Source: CAYUHK01 sp964475165 (lineage in GTDB: Bacteria > Verrucomicrobiota > Kiritimatiellia > JAAZAB01). Taken from it: a stretch of 64,000 bases of DNA. The stretch covers positions 94,032-158,031 of the forward strand of contig CAYYVN010000004.1 in assembly GCA_964475165.1 (NCBI GenBank), given 5' to 3'. This document shows positions 35,290 through 44,642 of the stretch, one piece after another. Position 1 is the first letter of the stretch; each line of letters begins with the position of its first letter. The position numbers were made by a program, and so were the translations under genes. Under the pieces are notes generated by a model. That model was given only the letters and a program-made list of their open reading frames with translations. It did no database searches and was not told the DNA's origin.

Positions 35290-35778
35290 TCAATGAGCCG
35301 TGGGATCTAGCTCGCGTAGCAGCTCCTTGGTTGGTTTGGGGCTGGCGCGATCCTTATATTTCAATATCGCCGGATCCAGCTCGATCAAGTTAGCGGTCTC
35401 CTCTTCCAGGCTTTTAAGGCGACCGTTGGCGGCGACACAGTCATCTATGCTCAAAGTCTTGGCTAACTCCAACGAAAGGGGCGTTGTAATCACCATGGCC
35501 ACTTGCATCGCGGAGCTGGGCTCCCGGGTGAGCATCGTGAGGCTGCCGGGGTGGGGCAGCTCCTGATGGATGGCCTCGATTTTAAGATAACGAAAAGTTA
35601 ATAGTTTGCCGATATAGTTTTTTTGGAGCAAGAGCTTGCCCGCCGGCGTATTGGTACTGTATTCCAAGGCCAGCTCATTGCCGTTGCGGATCGGCTCCGC
35701 ATGGCCCAGGCTGAGCAGGCCGCAGAATAGCAATAGCAGGGCGGTGCCGCTGACCGTTTTTTTATGCTGTCGCCGCAT
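35290..35778 (-). CDS. Small secreted protein, first gene of the MoxR block
   Basis: Not recognised. The 162-residue protein has a signal peptide (SGTALLLLFCGLLSLGHA) and a mature part with a beta-rich N-half and a helical C-half (LKSLEEETANLIELD). It ends eleven bases before the DUF4159 gene. The 285 bases upstream, shared with the divergent glycosyltransferase gene, contain AT-rich sequence around 35850-35950, which is the likely promoter region for both directions, but no convincing -35/-10 pair could be picked. Confidence 0.7.
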   Translation of the reverse strand: MRRQHKKTVSGTALLLLFCGLLSLGHAEPIRNGNELALEYSTNTPAGKLLLQKNYIGKLLTFRYLKIEAIHQELPHPGSLTMLTREPSSAMQVAMVITTPLSLELAKTLSIDDCVAANGRLKSLEEETANLIELDPAILKYKDRASPKPTKELLRELDPTAH

Positions 35779-36063
35779 GTTTTTAAGCTCCTGGGATGAT
35801 CGGGGCCACAGGGGCGCTGGCGTTGGCCCGCTGTGTTAATATCTAATCTTGGATCAGCATCTGCAAGTTTAAAATTGTCTTTTCCAGGGGGCGTTATATC
35901 TGGCTTGGCTTGATCGTCATAGTTTAGTAAGTTAACTAATTGAGAGTTTTGCTCAATGCGGAGGGTTCTCAGATAGCGTTTGCGCCACAAAGCTCTTGGC
36001 GAACATAGCGCGAACTTTGCTTGGTGTGGATGTGCCGGTCGCTGGATCTGGTTAAAATCAATC

Positions 36064-37734
36064 ATGAATGCAAGCCCCCTTCATGCTCTCCGTCCTCGCT
36101 TTGGCGGCCGTCACTTGCTGCTGGCTCTGCTGATCGCCTTGCCCTTATATCTTATGGGTACTTTTGGGCATGATCTCTGGCGACCCGCCGAGGCACGCGA
36201 AGCTGGTATTGCTCGCGAAATGATCGAAAACGGCAACTGGGTCGCCACCCATCTCAATGGCTGTCTCTTTCTGGAAAAACCGCCTCTGTATACCTGGTGC
36301 TTGGCCTGGCCTATGCAATTGTGGGGCTATCAGGACTGGGTGGTGCGTATTCCCGTCTTTTTATTTACGCTGGGCACGCTCCTTTTAACCTATAATTTGG
36401 CCCGGCGGCAACTGGGCATCCCGGGCGCTCAAGGCGCCCTGATCAGCCTGGCTTCCATGTGGTTGTTTTTGGAAGTTAACCATGGTGCCATGATCGATAA
36501 TGGCCTGGTGTTTTTCATTACGCTGGCCATGCTGGCCGGCTATCGTCTTGCCGCTCACGACCGGCCGCTTGTTCTTTGGAATGCCTTGTTTTATCTGGGG
36601 CTCGCCCTGGCCTTTCTCTGTAAAGGCGCCGTAGGCGTTTTATTGATCGCCTTGGCCAATCTGGGCTTTGTGCTGGCCTATCGGCAATGGAAACCATTCT
36701 TTTCCTGGCGGCTCATGCTGGGAGGTCTTGCTATCTGGCTGGTATTGGTTGGCGGTTGGCTGGGAGCCCTGTGGGCCAAAGGGGGCCAGGCCTATTTCCG
36801 AGTGTTTTTCATTGATAACCATCTCTATCGTTTTCAAGGTCAAGCCGGACCCGTGGCCGGCTGCTTTTATTACCTGCCTTATTTATTGATGGTGGCCTTG
36901 CCCTGGGCCTGCATTATTCCGGCCGGTCTCTGGGTCGTGCGCAAACAATGGATGACGGGCAATACCGCTACCCGGCGTTTCTGGCATTATATCTTTTGGT
37001 GGTTGGGGGCCATGTTGTTTCTCTTGAGCGTCGCCGGCTCTAAAGACAATCAATATCTGTTGCCGCTCCTGCCAGCCTTGGCCATGTTCAGCGGCGCCTG
37101 GGTGGAATGGACCCTGGTCGGCAAGCCCTATCCGCGCTGGTGTTTAGGCCTGACATGGCTTTTTAGCGTGCTGGTCGTCCTCGGGGTGGTCGCCATGCCT
37201 TTACTGCCGGTGCTGCTGAATAAACAAGTATATGTCGGTAGTCTGGCTTGGTCGCTGGGGCTCGCACTGGTCGGCTGGGGCGTCTGGCGCGCCTTGTGGC
37301 GTCAGCATTGGCGCGCGGTCTGGGGCTGGCTGGCACTCCTGGTGCTGGGCGCCGGACTGACCCTGGGGCTCTTTGTGGAAAAAGCGCTCAATCAAATCAA
37401 AAGCACCAAACCACTCTGCGAGTTAATTCGGACCACCTTGCCAGTTAAGGCCAGTTTCTGGGGGTATGATCTGGGCGAAAACACCGAAGGGCTGCTGATC
37501 TTTTATGGTTTACCGCCGCAACGCCTGACCACCCTCGGCGATGCCCTCATCCTGGCGCAAAGTCAGCAGCCGGCACTCGTCTTGTTAATGTCCCGGCGGC
37601 CGCAGCATATCTTCAAGGATCAGTTGTTGGCTATGGGTGGTTGGCAAATCCTGCGTCAGGAGCTTATCGGCGGTCGCCATTACTGGCTCATGGGCAATGC
37701 CGCCGCCGCCCTAGAAAAACATGCCGCACAATGA
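36064..37734 (+). CDS. Glycosyltransferase family 39 (ArnT/PMT-like) membrane protein
   Basis: These enzymes move sugars from polyprenyl-phosphate donors to lipids or proteins on the periplasmic side. The first loop carries LWRPAEAREAGIAREMIENG with the acidic pair and LNGCLFLEKPPLYTW, the classical PMT/ArnT signature. About eleven to twelve hydrophobic helices follow. The product has 556 residues from the ATG at 36064; the frame is open back to 35980, but the family N-terminus fits 36064. The GT2 gene 90 bases downstream could supply its polyprenyl-linked sugar donor. Confidence 0.9.
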   Translation: MNASPLHALRPRFGGRHLLLALLIALPLYLMGTFGHDLWRPAEAREAGIAREMIENGNWVATHLNGCLFLEKPPLYTWCLAWPMQLWGYQDWVVRIPVFLFTLGTLLLTYNLARRQLGIPGAQGALISLASMWLFLEVNHGAMIDNGLVFFITLAMLAGYRLAAHDRPLVLWNALFYLGLALAFLCKGAVGVLLIALANLGFVLAYRQWKPFFSWRLMLGGLAIWLVLVGGWLGALWAKGGQAYFRVFFIDNHLYRFQGQAGPVAGCFYYLPYLLMVALPWACIIPAGLWVVRKQWMTGNTATRRFWHYIFWWLGAMLFLLSVAGSKDNQYLLPLLPALAMFSGAWVEWTLVGKPYPRWCLGLTWLFSVLVVLGVVAMPLLPVLLNKQVYVGSLAWSLGLALVGWGVWRALWRQHWRAVWGWLALLVLGAGLTLGLFVEKALNQIKSTKPLCELIRTTLPVKASFWGYDLGENTEGLLIFYGLPPQRLTTLGDALILAQSQQPALVLLMSRRPQHIFKDQLLAMGGWQILRQELIGGRHYWLMGNAAAALEKHAAQ

Positions 37735-37824
37735 TTGCACTGTTCTCGCCAATAGTATACTTTGGCAGACAACCCATAGCCGCAAGTTGCGCTGGCCAGG
37801 AGCGTTCAAGAGAAGGGGATTAGC

Positions 37825-38829
37825 ATGATCGATCTATCCGTTATTGTGCCAGTATTTAATGAAGCCGATAATGTCAGGCCCTTGTATGCCAAACTACACG
37901 CTGCCCTGGCACGCTTAAACAGCACCCACGAAATCATCTTCGTGGATGACGGCAGCAGCGATGATACCTGGCCCCAGTTGCATGCTCTGGCCCAAACCGA
38001 TCCATCTTTACGCCTGATCCGTTTCCGGCGTAATTTTGGCCAAACGGCCGCCATGAGCGCCGGTATTGATCATGCCCGCGGCCAAACGATCATCATGATG
38101 GATGCCGACCTGCAAAATGATCCGGATGATATTCCCCTGCTGTTGGAGCATATCGAGCGCGGGTTCGATGTCGTCAGTGGCTGGCGTAAAGATCGTCAGG
38201 ATGCTTTTTGGCATCGGCGCCTGCCATCCATTCTGGCCAACGCCCTGATTAGCCGTATCACCGGCGTGCATCTGCATGATTTTGGCTGCACCCTCAAGGC
38301 CTATCGGCGCGAGGTGATGCATTCGGTGCGTCTCTATGGCGACCTGCATCGCTTCATTCCCGCTCTGGCCAGTTGGGCGGGGGGCAGCGTGACCGAAGTG
38401 GTCGTGCGGCATCACCCGCGCCGGCATGGCAAATCTAAATACGGATTGGCGCGTATCATGCGCGTCATCCTGGATTTATTGACGGTCTCTTTTCTGCTCC
38501 GCTATAGTACCAGTCCCATCCGCATTTTCGGGAAATGGGGATTGTTAACCGGTCTAGCCGGCCTGTTCCTGCTGGTCTTCATGATGCTCGCTAATCTATC
38601 GGGGTTTTTATTCGAGACTACTTTTGCGGCCGGCTTGCTCAAACGTCCCTTCTGGGTTATCACTTCCTTTATGCTGATGTTTTTTGGCGTTCAGTTCATT
38701 AGCATTGGATTGCTGGCCGAAATCCAAATTAGGACTTATCACGAATCCCAGGGAAAACCCATTTATGTGATCAGGGAAATAGTGGAGTCCGCCGCCCAGA
38801 CCACCGGCCAGCAGCCTCTTCCGGCCTAA
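37825..38829 (+). CDS. Glycosyltransferase family 2 (DPM1/GtrB-like), membrane-anchored
   Basis: The catalytic domain (SVIVPVFNEADNVRPLY, IIFVDDGSSDDTWPQL, then MMDADLQNDPDDIP with the D-x-D motif) is followed by two membrane helices (about 235-260 and 270-300). This layout is that of enzymes that make polyprenyl-phosphate sugars. The 334-residue length is typical. A GGGGAT ribosome binding region lies before the ATG. With the GT39 gene upstream it probably forms a donor/acceptor pair for envelope glycan modification. Confidence 0.92.
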   Translation: MIDLSVIVPVFNEADNVRPLYAKLHAALARLNSTHEIIFVDDGSSDDTWPQLHALAQTDPSLRLIRFRRNFGQTAAMSAGIDHARGQTIIMMDADLQNDPDDIPLLLEHIERGFDVVSGWRKDRQDAFWHRRLPSILANALISRITGVHLHDFGCTLKAYRREVMHSVRLYGDLHRFIPALASWAGGSVTEVVVRHHPRRHGKSKYGLARIMRVILDLLTVSFLLRYSTSPIRIFGKWGLLTGLAGLFLLVFMMLANLSGFLFETTFAAGLLKRPFWVITSFMLMFFGVQFISIGLLAEIQIRTYHESQGKPIYVIREIVESAAQTTGQQPLPA

Positions 38830-38860
38830 AGCATCCGACCGGAGGTGGGAGGGGACAAGG

Positions 38861-39775
38861 ATGTCTTTTCTGGCCGAGATTTTAGAGAAAATACCCCTCT
38901 TATCTGATACACCCGCCCAGTTCGCATCTCCCGCAAGTCTGTGGCTGGTGAGCGGGATTTACCTGGCGCTGTTGCTGCTGGGGCTGGCCCTGAATGGCAT
39001 TGTGGGGCTACGCCTCTTGCTGGTGCCCGGGGCGCTGCGAGGGCAAGTGACCCACTGGCGGCGTGGCGTGGAAGTTCTCCGGGCACGCACCTGGAGCTGG
39101 CGCGCGGCCGGGGAAGTGCTGTTGATTTTGATCGGCCTGCAATTGTTCCTGCGCGCCCTCCGCTGGTTGCCGGTTGCGCCCATGCCAGGCCCTGCTTGGG
39201 CTGTTCTCTGCCAGGGGCTCGGCTTTCATTTGGTTGGGATAGCAGCGCTGGCTTGGTCCATCGCCCGGCGGGGAGTATCCTGGGAGAGCTCCTTGGGGCT
39301 GTCCTGGCGTGGTTTTGGCCGCCGCTGCCGCCAGGGACTGGCATGGTATCTGGGGATCCTGCCTGTGGTTTTTGGAGCGGCCTTTGTCTATCAAATTATC
39401 CTCAACCGCTGCGGGTATCCGGGCTCCATCCAAGATGTGATTCTTATTTTTCTGGAATCATCATCGGGAGGATTTAAGGCCTTGCTGTTGTTGCTGGCCA
39501 TTGGGGTGGCGCCCTTGATGGAAGAAGCGCTTTTTCGCGGTTTGGCCTTGCCCTTATTAGTACGCCTCGTGGGCGTCTGGCCGGCCATCACGCTGACCGC
39601 TCTAGGATTTGCCGGGATTCATTTTCATGCCTCTTCCTTGGCGCCTCTGTTTGTGCTGGCCATGGGCTTTGCCGCCGCCTATATTCAGACGCGTTCCTTA
39701 TGGGTGCCTATCTTGATGCACGCCCTTTTTAATGCCACGAATCTGGGCTTGATCATCTTGGCGCAAATTTATTAA
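38861..39775 (+). CDS. CPBP-family intramembrane metalloprotease
   Basis: The three CPBP motifs are present in the C-terminal half: EEALFRGLALP (motif 1, E-E-x3-R), FAGIHFHASSLAP (motif 2) and HALFNATNLG (motif 3). About eight hydrophobic segments span the protein's 304 residues. It follows the GT2 gene by 31 bases, preceded by GGAGGTGGGAGGGG. Substrate unknown. CPBP members act in prenyl-protein processing or in bacteriocin-related functions; nothing nearby suggests the latter. Confidence 0.88.
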   Translation: MSFLAEILEKIPLLSDTPAQFASPASLWLVSGIYLALLLLGLALNGIVGLRLLLVPGALRGQVTHWRRGVEVLRARTWSWRAAGEVLLILIGLQLFLRALRWLPVAPMPGPAWAVLCQGLGFHLVGIAALAWSIARRGVSWESSLGLSWRGFGRRCRQGLAWYLGILPVVFGAAFVYQIILNRCGYPGSIQDVILIFLESSSGGFKALLLLLAIGVAPLMEEALFRGLALPLLVRLVGVWPAITLTALGFAGIHFHASSLAPLFVLAMGFAAAYIQTRSLWVPILMHALFNATNLGLIILAQIY

Positions 39776-39804
39776 ATGCCGCCGCGGGAGGATGTAATAA
39801 AATC

Positions 39805-40878
39805 ATGCCGTCTTTTCGCACCATTGAATGGAAGCCTCTCCATGCCGCCGCGCCCTTGCCAGGGCGTATCCGGATCCTGGATCAAACCCGTTTGCCGGGC
39901 GAACAGATCTATCTGGAACTAGAGGCGGTGGATGAAGTCTGGCGGGCCATTCAGACGCTGCAGGTGCGCGGCGCGCCCGCTATTGGGATTGCGGCTGCCA
40001 TGGGGGTGGTGGTCGCCATCCAACATTCCTCAGCGGCCACCAGCCAGGAATTGATAGGCGCCATCAATCAAGCCGCCGATTATCTCGCCAGTTCCCGCCC
40101 GACGGCCGTTAATCTTTTTTGGGCGCTGGACCGCATGCGCGCGCTAGCCGGCCGGGAAGCCGCTCGCCCGCCCGCGGAGCTCAAGCAATTGCTCTGGCAA
40201 GAAGCCCAGCAAATCTGGACCGAAGACGTGGCCATGTGCCGCGCCATCGGCATCCATGGCGCAACGCTCCTCGAGGATGGACAAACGGTTTTAACGCATT
40301 GTAATGCCGGGCGTTTGTGTGCAGCGCAATATGGCACGGCCCTGGCGCCGATTTATATGGCCCAGGAGCAGGGGAAGCGTATCCGCGTATATGCCGATGA
40401 AACCCGTCCACTGCTGCAGGGAGCCCGCCTGACAGCCTGGGAATTGATGCACTCCGGCATCGAAGTGGTCTTGATCTGCGATAATACCGCCGCCCAGGTG
40501 ATGAAGGAAGGCCGCGTTGATCTGATCATGGTGGGTGCCGATCGTATCGCGGCCAATGGTGATGTGGCCAATAAAATTGGCACTTATGGCCTGGCCATCC
40601 TGGCCCGCGCCCATCGCATTCCCTTTTATGTCTTGGCGCCCACTTCCACTTTCGACTTAACGCTGCCCACCGGCGCGGCTATCCCCATCGAGGAACGCGC
40701 CGCCGCTGAGATCACCTGTGCTTTTGGTCAACCCACAGCCCCGCAAGCAGTGCGGGTTTATGCGCCAGCTTTCGACGTCACCCCGGCCGATCTGATCCAG
40801 GCGATCATCTGTGAGCGTGGTATCTTAAGGCCGCCTTTCGCGCCCGCCCTGCGGCATGCCCTCGGCGGCTTGGCCTGA
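39805..40878 (+). CDS. mtnA: S-methyl-5-thioribose-1-phosphate isomerase
   Basis: The enzyme converts methylthioribose-1-phosphate to methylthioribulose-1-phosphate in methionine salvage. The conserved RGAPAIGIAAAMG, the catalytic cysteine in LTHCNAGRLC and the aspartate in VGADRIAANGDVANKIGTY are all present, and TRPLLQGARLTAWEL is typical. The product has 357 residues, and GGGAGGATG precedes the start. It stops directly before the end of the convergent DUF6941-like gene. No other salvage gene is seen in the window. Confidence 0.96.
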   Translation: MPSFRTIEWKPLHAAAPLPGRIRILDQTRLPGEQIYLELEAVDEVWRAIQTLQVRGAPAIGIAAAMGVVVAIQHSSAATSQELIGAINQAADYLASSRPTAVNLFWALDRMRALAGREAARPPAELKQLLWQEAQQIWTEDVAMCRAIGIHGATLLEDGQTVLTHCNAGRLCAAQYGTALAPIYMAQEQGKRIRVYADETRPLLQGARLTAWELMHSGIEVVLICDNTAAQVMKEGRVDLIMVGADRIAANGDVANKIGTYGLAILARAHRIPFYVLAPTSTFDLTLPTGAAIPIEERAAAEITCAFGQPTAPQAVRVYAPAFDVTPADLIQAIICERGILRPPFAPALRHALGGLA

Positions 40879-41304
40879 TTATTTCTGGGGCGCTTTTCCG
40901 GGCTGGGCGGAGCCTTCTCGCAGAGTCACATAGATCGGCAGGGATTTTTCGTGCCGGCCATCCACCGCCAAGTTCAGCGCATAGGCTCCGGCCTGCGCGA
41001 ATTTTAAGCCGTTGAGGTTGAGAATCAGATTGGCACAGACCGAAAAAACGTCCGTCGGCATCTTGACCTGGATGCGCCCTTCCAAGCCCGGAAAAATTTC
41101 CTGGCCATCGCTATCCACCAGCTTGATCTTAATGCGATGTTCGCCTTCTTCGATACGCTCAAAGCGTATGCGCAGCGCTACCGCGCAGTGCGGATGCACC
41201 GCCGGTAGCTGGCTGGCGATGATGCGGTCAAAAGTTCCCAGCAGGTTCAATTTACCGGCGTATTCGGTGGCGGCATCGCATAGGGTAAAAATCTCAATAT
41301 CCAT
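40879..41304 (-). CDS. DUF6941-like protein
   Basis: Begins MDIEIFTLCDAATEYAGKLNLLGTFD, a pattern seen in small proteins annotated as DUF6941, with a single beta-sandwich-like domain (VALRIRFERIEEGEHRIKIKL). About 141 residues, without signal peptide. ATG at 41304 is preceded by AAGGAAAAAC; a start at 41325 would add seven residues with no better ribosome binding site. Function is unknown. Confidence 0.75.
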   Translation of the reverse strand: MDIEIFTLCDAATEYAGKLNLLGTFDRIIASQLPAVHPHCAVALRIRFERIEEGEHRIKIKLVDSDGQEIFPGLEGRIQVKMPTDVFSVCANLILNLNGLKFAQAGAYALNLAVDGRHEKSLPIYVTLREGSAQPGKAPQK

Positions 41305-41532
41305 TTGTTTTTCCTTTCCCATCAACGCTTTTCATCACAAGGCAAGCCCTTGCTGCGCGAAGGATATTTCTTAGATTAGCCGCATGGCCTGGGCGCGTCA
41401 ATGGCGCTCTTCCCCCGGCTTGGTACATAGCTTGGCGACTCCTGACATCTTCCAGCTCCGCTCAGCGGGTGGCTGGCTTCATTCTTGCGTCATAAGCGCC
41501 AAGGCATTATGCTTAGCCCAAAACGAGCAGGT

Positions 41533-42957
41533 ATGAACCGCTGTATATCCATGATCATCGCCGGGTTGCTGCTGAGCCCAGCGGCGCTAACGCTGGCTAG
41601 CCCCCATGACTTTAACTGGGCTCCGCTGATTTCCTGCGATCAGGATATCAATGGTGCCGCGCGCTGGCGCGCGCTGGGCCCCATCTATGAAAGTCGCCGC
41701 GCTGTGGATGGCCAGAAATTGCAGGCGCTGCGGCCGCTGACCACCCTCGCTCAAGACCCCGCTGATCAGCGTCAGGAACAAGACTGGCTCTGGCCCCTGC
41801 TGATCACTAAACGACATATGAACCAGAGGCAATGGCGCCTGCTGGCCTTGGGATTATGGCGCGATTATGATATCCATGATCCCCAATCGCGCTACTCATT
41901 CTGGCTGCTGCCCATCTATTTTCAGGGGCGCGATCAACACCAACAGCCTTATTGGGCTATCTTTCCTCTGGGCGGTAAGATCAGTGATCTTCTGGTCTGG
42001 GACCAAGTCCGCTTTGTCCTCTTTCCTCTCTATGGCCAGGCCCAGCAAGGGCGCGTGCGCAGCGAGGCTTATCTATGGCCTTTTTTCTCCACCAGCACAG
42101 CGCCACATATCCGGCGCCTCTTCCTTTTTCCCTGGTATGGTCGCTCCTGGCGCCAAGATAGTTTCGATAAACGTTTCGTGCTCTGGCCCTTCTGGACTTC
42201 CGCCCGTTATTTATATCCGCGCTCGCAGGGCTACGGTTGGATTCTTTTCCCGCTGGTCGGGCATGTTAAATTGCCCGCCCAAGAGTCTTGGATGTTTCTG
42301 CCGCCTCTGACGCGTTTTTCCAAAAGCGCTCAGCTGACCCAGATCAATTGTCCCTGGCCGATTGTTCAATATAGTTCAGGCATCATCGAGAAACGCTATC
42401 TCTGGCCGCTGATCGGCTATAAAGTTATCGGCACCAGCCGCTCCGGCTTCCTCTTCTGGCCCATTGGCATCAGCTCCCGGCGTCTGACGGAGCAGGGCAT
42501 TAATCAGCGCTATTTCGTGGTGCCGCTCTTGTATTCGGAAACCCAGACTCGCTCGGCGGCGCCTGAGACCGCGGCAGGAGCGACGATCAGCGCGCGTTCT
42601 TTCAAGATCTGGCCGCTTTTCTCTTATCATCGCCTGGAAGATCGGGCCAGCTTGCGTTTGCCCAGCCTGTGTCCCGGCAAGGATATCCCGGTGATCGAAC
42701 GCAACTATGCGGCGCTCTGGACTCTTTATACCCATTCCACCTGCGGCCCCATCACCGAAGATGAGCTTGCCTGGGGCCTGCTGCAATATCGCCGCTCGCC
42801 CGCCGGCTTGCTCAGAGCTTCGCTCTTTCCGTTGTTTGCCATGGATCGAGAGCAAGCCGGCGCGCCGCTCGAATGGTCGTTCTTGAAGGGCTTGGTCGCT
42901 CGGGAGCGCGCGGGTGATCGAAGGCGGATGCGCTTATTGTATATCTTCCGCTGGTAG
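41533..42957 (+). CDS. Secreted protein built of WP/FP-motif repeats
   Basis: No named family. After a signal peptide (ISMIIAGLLLSPAALTLAS) the 474-residue product contains about fifteen repeats of a hydrophobic strand with a W-P or F-P pair and a small residue: LWPLLI, LLPIYF, IFPLGG, LFPLYG, LWPFFS, LFPWYG, LWPFWT, LFPLVG, PWPIVQ, LWPLIG, FWPIG, IWPLFS, LFPLFA. Spacing is roughly 20-35 residues. The alternation of short strands and polar linkers would fit an outer-membrane barrel or a beta-propeller; I cannot decide. Earlier in-frame starts at 41485 and 41509 precede the signal peptide. Confidence 0.72.
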   Translation: MNRCISMIIAGLLLSPAALTLASPHDFNWAPLISCDQDINGAARWRALGPIYESRRAVDGQKLQALRPLTTLAQDPADQRQEQDWLWPLLITKRHMNQRQWRLLALGLWRDYDIHDPQSRYSFWLLPIYFQGRDQHQQPYWAIFPLGGKISDLLVWDQVRFVLFPLYGQAQQGRVRSEAYLWPFFSTSTAPHIRRLFLFPWYGRSWRQDSFDKRFVLWPFWTSARYLYPRSQGYGWILFPLVGHVKLPAQESWMFLPPLTRFSKSAQLTQINCPWPIVQYSSGIIEKRYLWPLIGYKVIGTSRSGFLFWPIGISSRRLTEQGINQRYFVVPLLYSETQTRSAAPETAAGATISARSFKIWPLFSYHRLEDRASLRLPSLCPGKDIPVIERNYAALWTLYTHSTCGPITEDELAWGLLQYRRSPAGLLRASLFPLFAMDREQAGAPLEWSFLKGLVARERAGDRRRMRLLYIFRW

Positions 42958-43053
42958 TGGCCCCGCGCCGCCAAGGAAAAAACTATTGCCCGGCCGGTTT
43001 TTGGGCTAGAGTTGCTTGGGCCAAGGGGAGAGAATCAAAACAAGGTATGCCGT

Positions 43054-43872
43054 ATGGTAATGATTACGCGTGAACCGGAATTTTTGCGGCCGCCCCGGCA
43101 TTGGCTGGAACAGCTGGGGCGCCACGTGCTCTTGGCCTGCCGTAGTGCGGGCCAGGCCCTGCTGGTGCTGGGAGAGGCGCTGCTCTATCTGCGCCTGATG
43201 TTCAGCAAGCGTTCGCGTGCCGCCACCCTCCATCAGTTTTATTTGACGGGTATCAAGAGCCTGGGCGTCATTTCCATCGTGGCCATGTTCACCGGTATGA
43301 TTCTGGCTCTGCAGACTGGCCTGGAGCTGCGCCGTTTCGGGCAGGAGGTGAATATCGGGGCGGCCGTTATGATCTCCATGCTCCGCGAAATGGGGCCTTT
43401 CATGACCGCGCTCATCTTAGCCGCCAGCGTGGGCTCGGCCATCGCCGCCGAGCTGGGGACGATGGTGGTTTCCGAGGAAATCGCGGCCTTGGAAGTGATG
43501 TCTATCAGCCCCGTGCGGATGCTCGTTATGCCCCGCTTAGCGGCCCTGATGGTTATGACGCCTCTGCTGACTTTTTACGCCAGCCTGCTGGGCCTCCTGG
43601 GCGGGGGCATTATCGGCCTGACCCAGCTGGGCGTTTCCTTCGCGGCCTATCTGGATAATGCTCTGCGCTATGCTGAGAATAAGGACTTGTATGTGGGATT
43701 ATTCAAGGCCTTTATCTTTGGTATCATGATCACGATCATCGCCTGCCATCAAGGATTCTCCACCACCGGTGGCGCTATCGGCGTAGGCCGCGCCACCCGG
43801 CGTAGCGTGATTATTTCTTTTCTCTCCATCTTGGTGGTCGGCTATATTATGACGAGGTTGTTTTATTCATGA
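43054..43872 (+). CDS. mlaE: MlaE-family ABC transporter permease
   Basis: MlaE permeases carry phospholipids between the membranes of diderm bacteria. The product has the GIKSLGVISIVAMFTGMILALQ segment, the LREMGPFMTALILAASVGSAIAAELGTM core and five to six membrane helices, and ends with GYIMTRLFYS. About 272 residues from the ATG at 43054, with AAGG about nine bases upstream; a TTG at 43012 is an alternative. Its stop overlaps the ATPase gene by four bases. Confidence 0.93.
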   Translation: MVMITREPEFLRPPRHWLEQLGRHVLLACRSAGQALLVLGEALLYLRLMFSKRSRAATLHQFYLTGIKSLGVISIVAMFTGMILALQTGLELRRFGQEVNIGAAVMISMLREMGPFMTALILAASVGSAIAAELGTMVVSEEIAALEVMSISPVRMLVMPRLAALMVMTPLLTFYASLLGLLGGGIIGLTQLGVSFAAYLDNALRYAENKDLYVGLFKAFIFGIMITIIACHQGFSTTGGAIGVGRATRRSVIISFLSILVVGYIMTRLFYS

Positions 43873-44642
43873 TCCGTTTTGAACAGGTCAATAAATATTT
43901 CGGCCCTAAAAAAGTGCTCGATGATGTCAATCTCACCATTGAGCCGGGCGAGACCTTCGTTATCGTCGGCTTTTCCGGGGCGGGCAAAAGTGTGACCCTC
44001 AAACATATCATTCGCCTCCTGACGCCAGATGAGGGGCGGGTCTGGGTTGGCCAGGAAGTCATCAGCACGGCCCGCGGCCGGCGCCTGGAATTATTGCGTG
44101 AACAGTTTGGGTTTTTGTTTCAGGGCGGGGCCTTGCTCGAATGGCTGAGCGTAGGCGAAAATGTGGCCTTGCCACTGCGCGAACGCACGACGATGACCGA
44201 GGCGGAAATTGAAAAGCGGGTGCAGGAGAAGCTCAGCCTGGTGAACCTGGATAGCGTGGCGCATGCGCGGCCGGCGGAGATGTCCGGCGGCATGCGTAAG
44301 CGGGTCGCCCTGGCCAGGGCCATCGTCATGAACCCGCGCATCGTGCTTTATGATGAACCGACTTCGGGGCTCGATCCCGTGACCTCGCGCGCCATTGATC
44401 AGTTGATTGCGCGCATGCAACAAGAGCTGCATGTGACCAATGTGGTGGTGACCCATGATCTTTTTAGCGCCCTGGCCATCGGCACTCGAATCGCCATGAT
44501 TTATGAGGGGCGCATCATCGAGCTGGCTCAGCCGCAGGATTTTATCCGGTCTTCTAATGAGGTTGTAAAAAGATTTCTGGATGCGCAATATATAACCAAG
44601 CGCGGCGCTTGGGAAAGGGGAGTTCATGAAACACTCGGATAA
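43869..44642 (+). CDS. mlaF: MlaF-type ABC transporter ATPase
   Basis: Walker A GFSGAGKSV at about residues 37-45, the LSGG-equivalent signature MSGGMRKRVALARAI, Walker B IVLYDEPTSGLDPV and the VTHD histidine loop are complete, so the ATPase should be active. It has 257 residues. It is encoded between the permease and the MCE protein with overlaps on both sides (4 and 17 bases), as expected for an Mla operon. Confidence 0.94.
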   Translation: MIRFEQVNKYFGPKKVLDDVNLTIEPGETFVIVGFSGAGKSVTLKHIIRLLTPDEGRVWVGQEVISTARGRRLELLREQFGFLFQGGALLEWLSVGENVALPLRERTTMTEAEIEKRVQEKLSLVNLDSVAHARPAEMSGGMRKRVALARAIVMNPRIVLYDEPTSGLDPVTSRAIDQLIARMQQELHVTNVVVTHDLFSALAIGTRIAMIYEGRIIELAQPQDFIRSSNEVVKRFLDAQYITKRGAWERGVHETLG

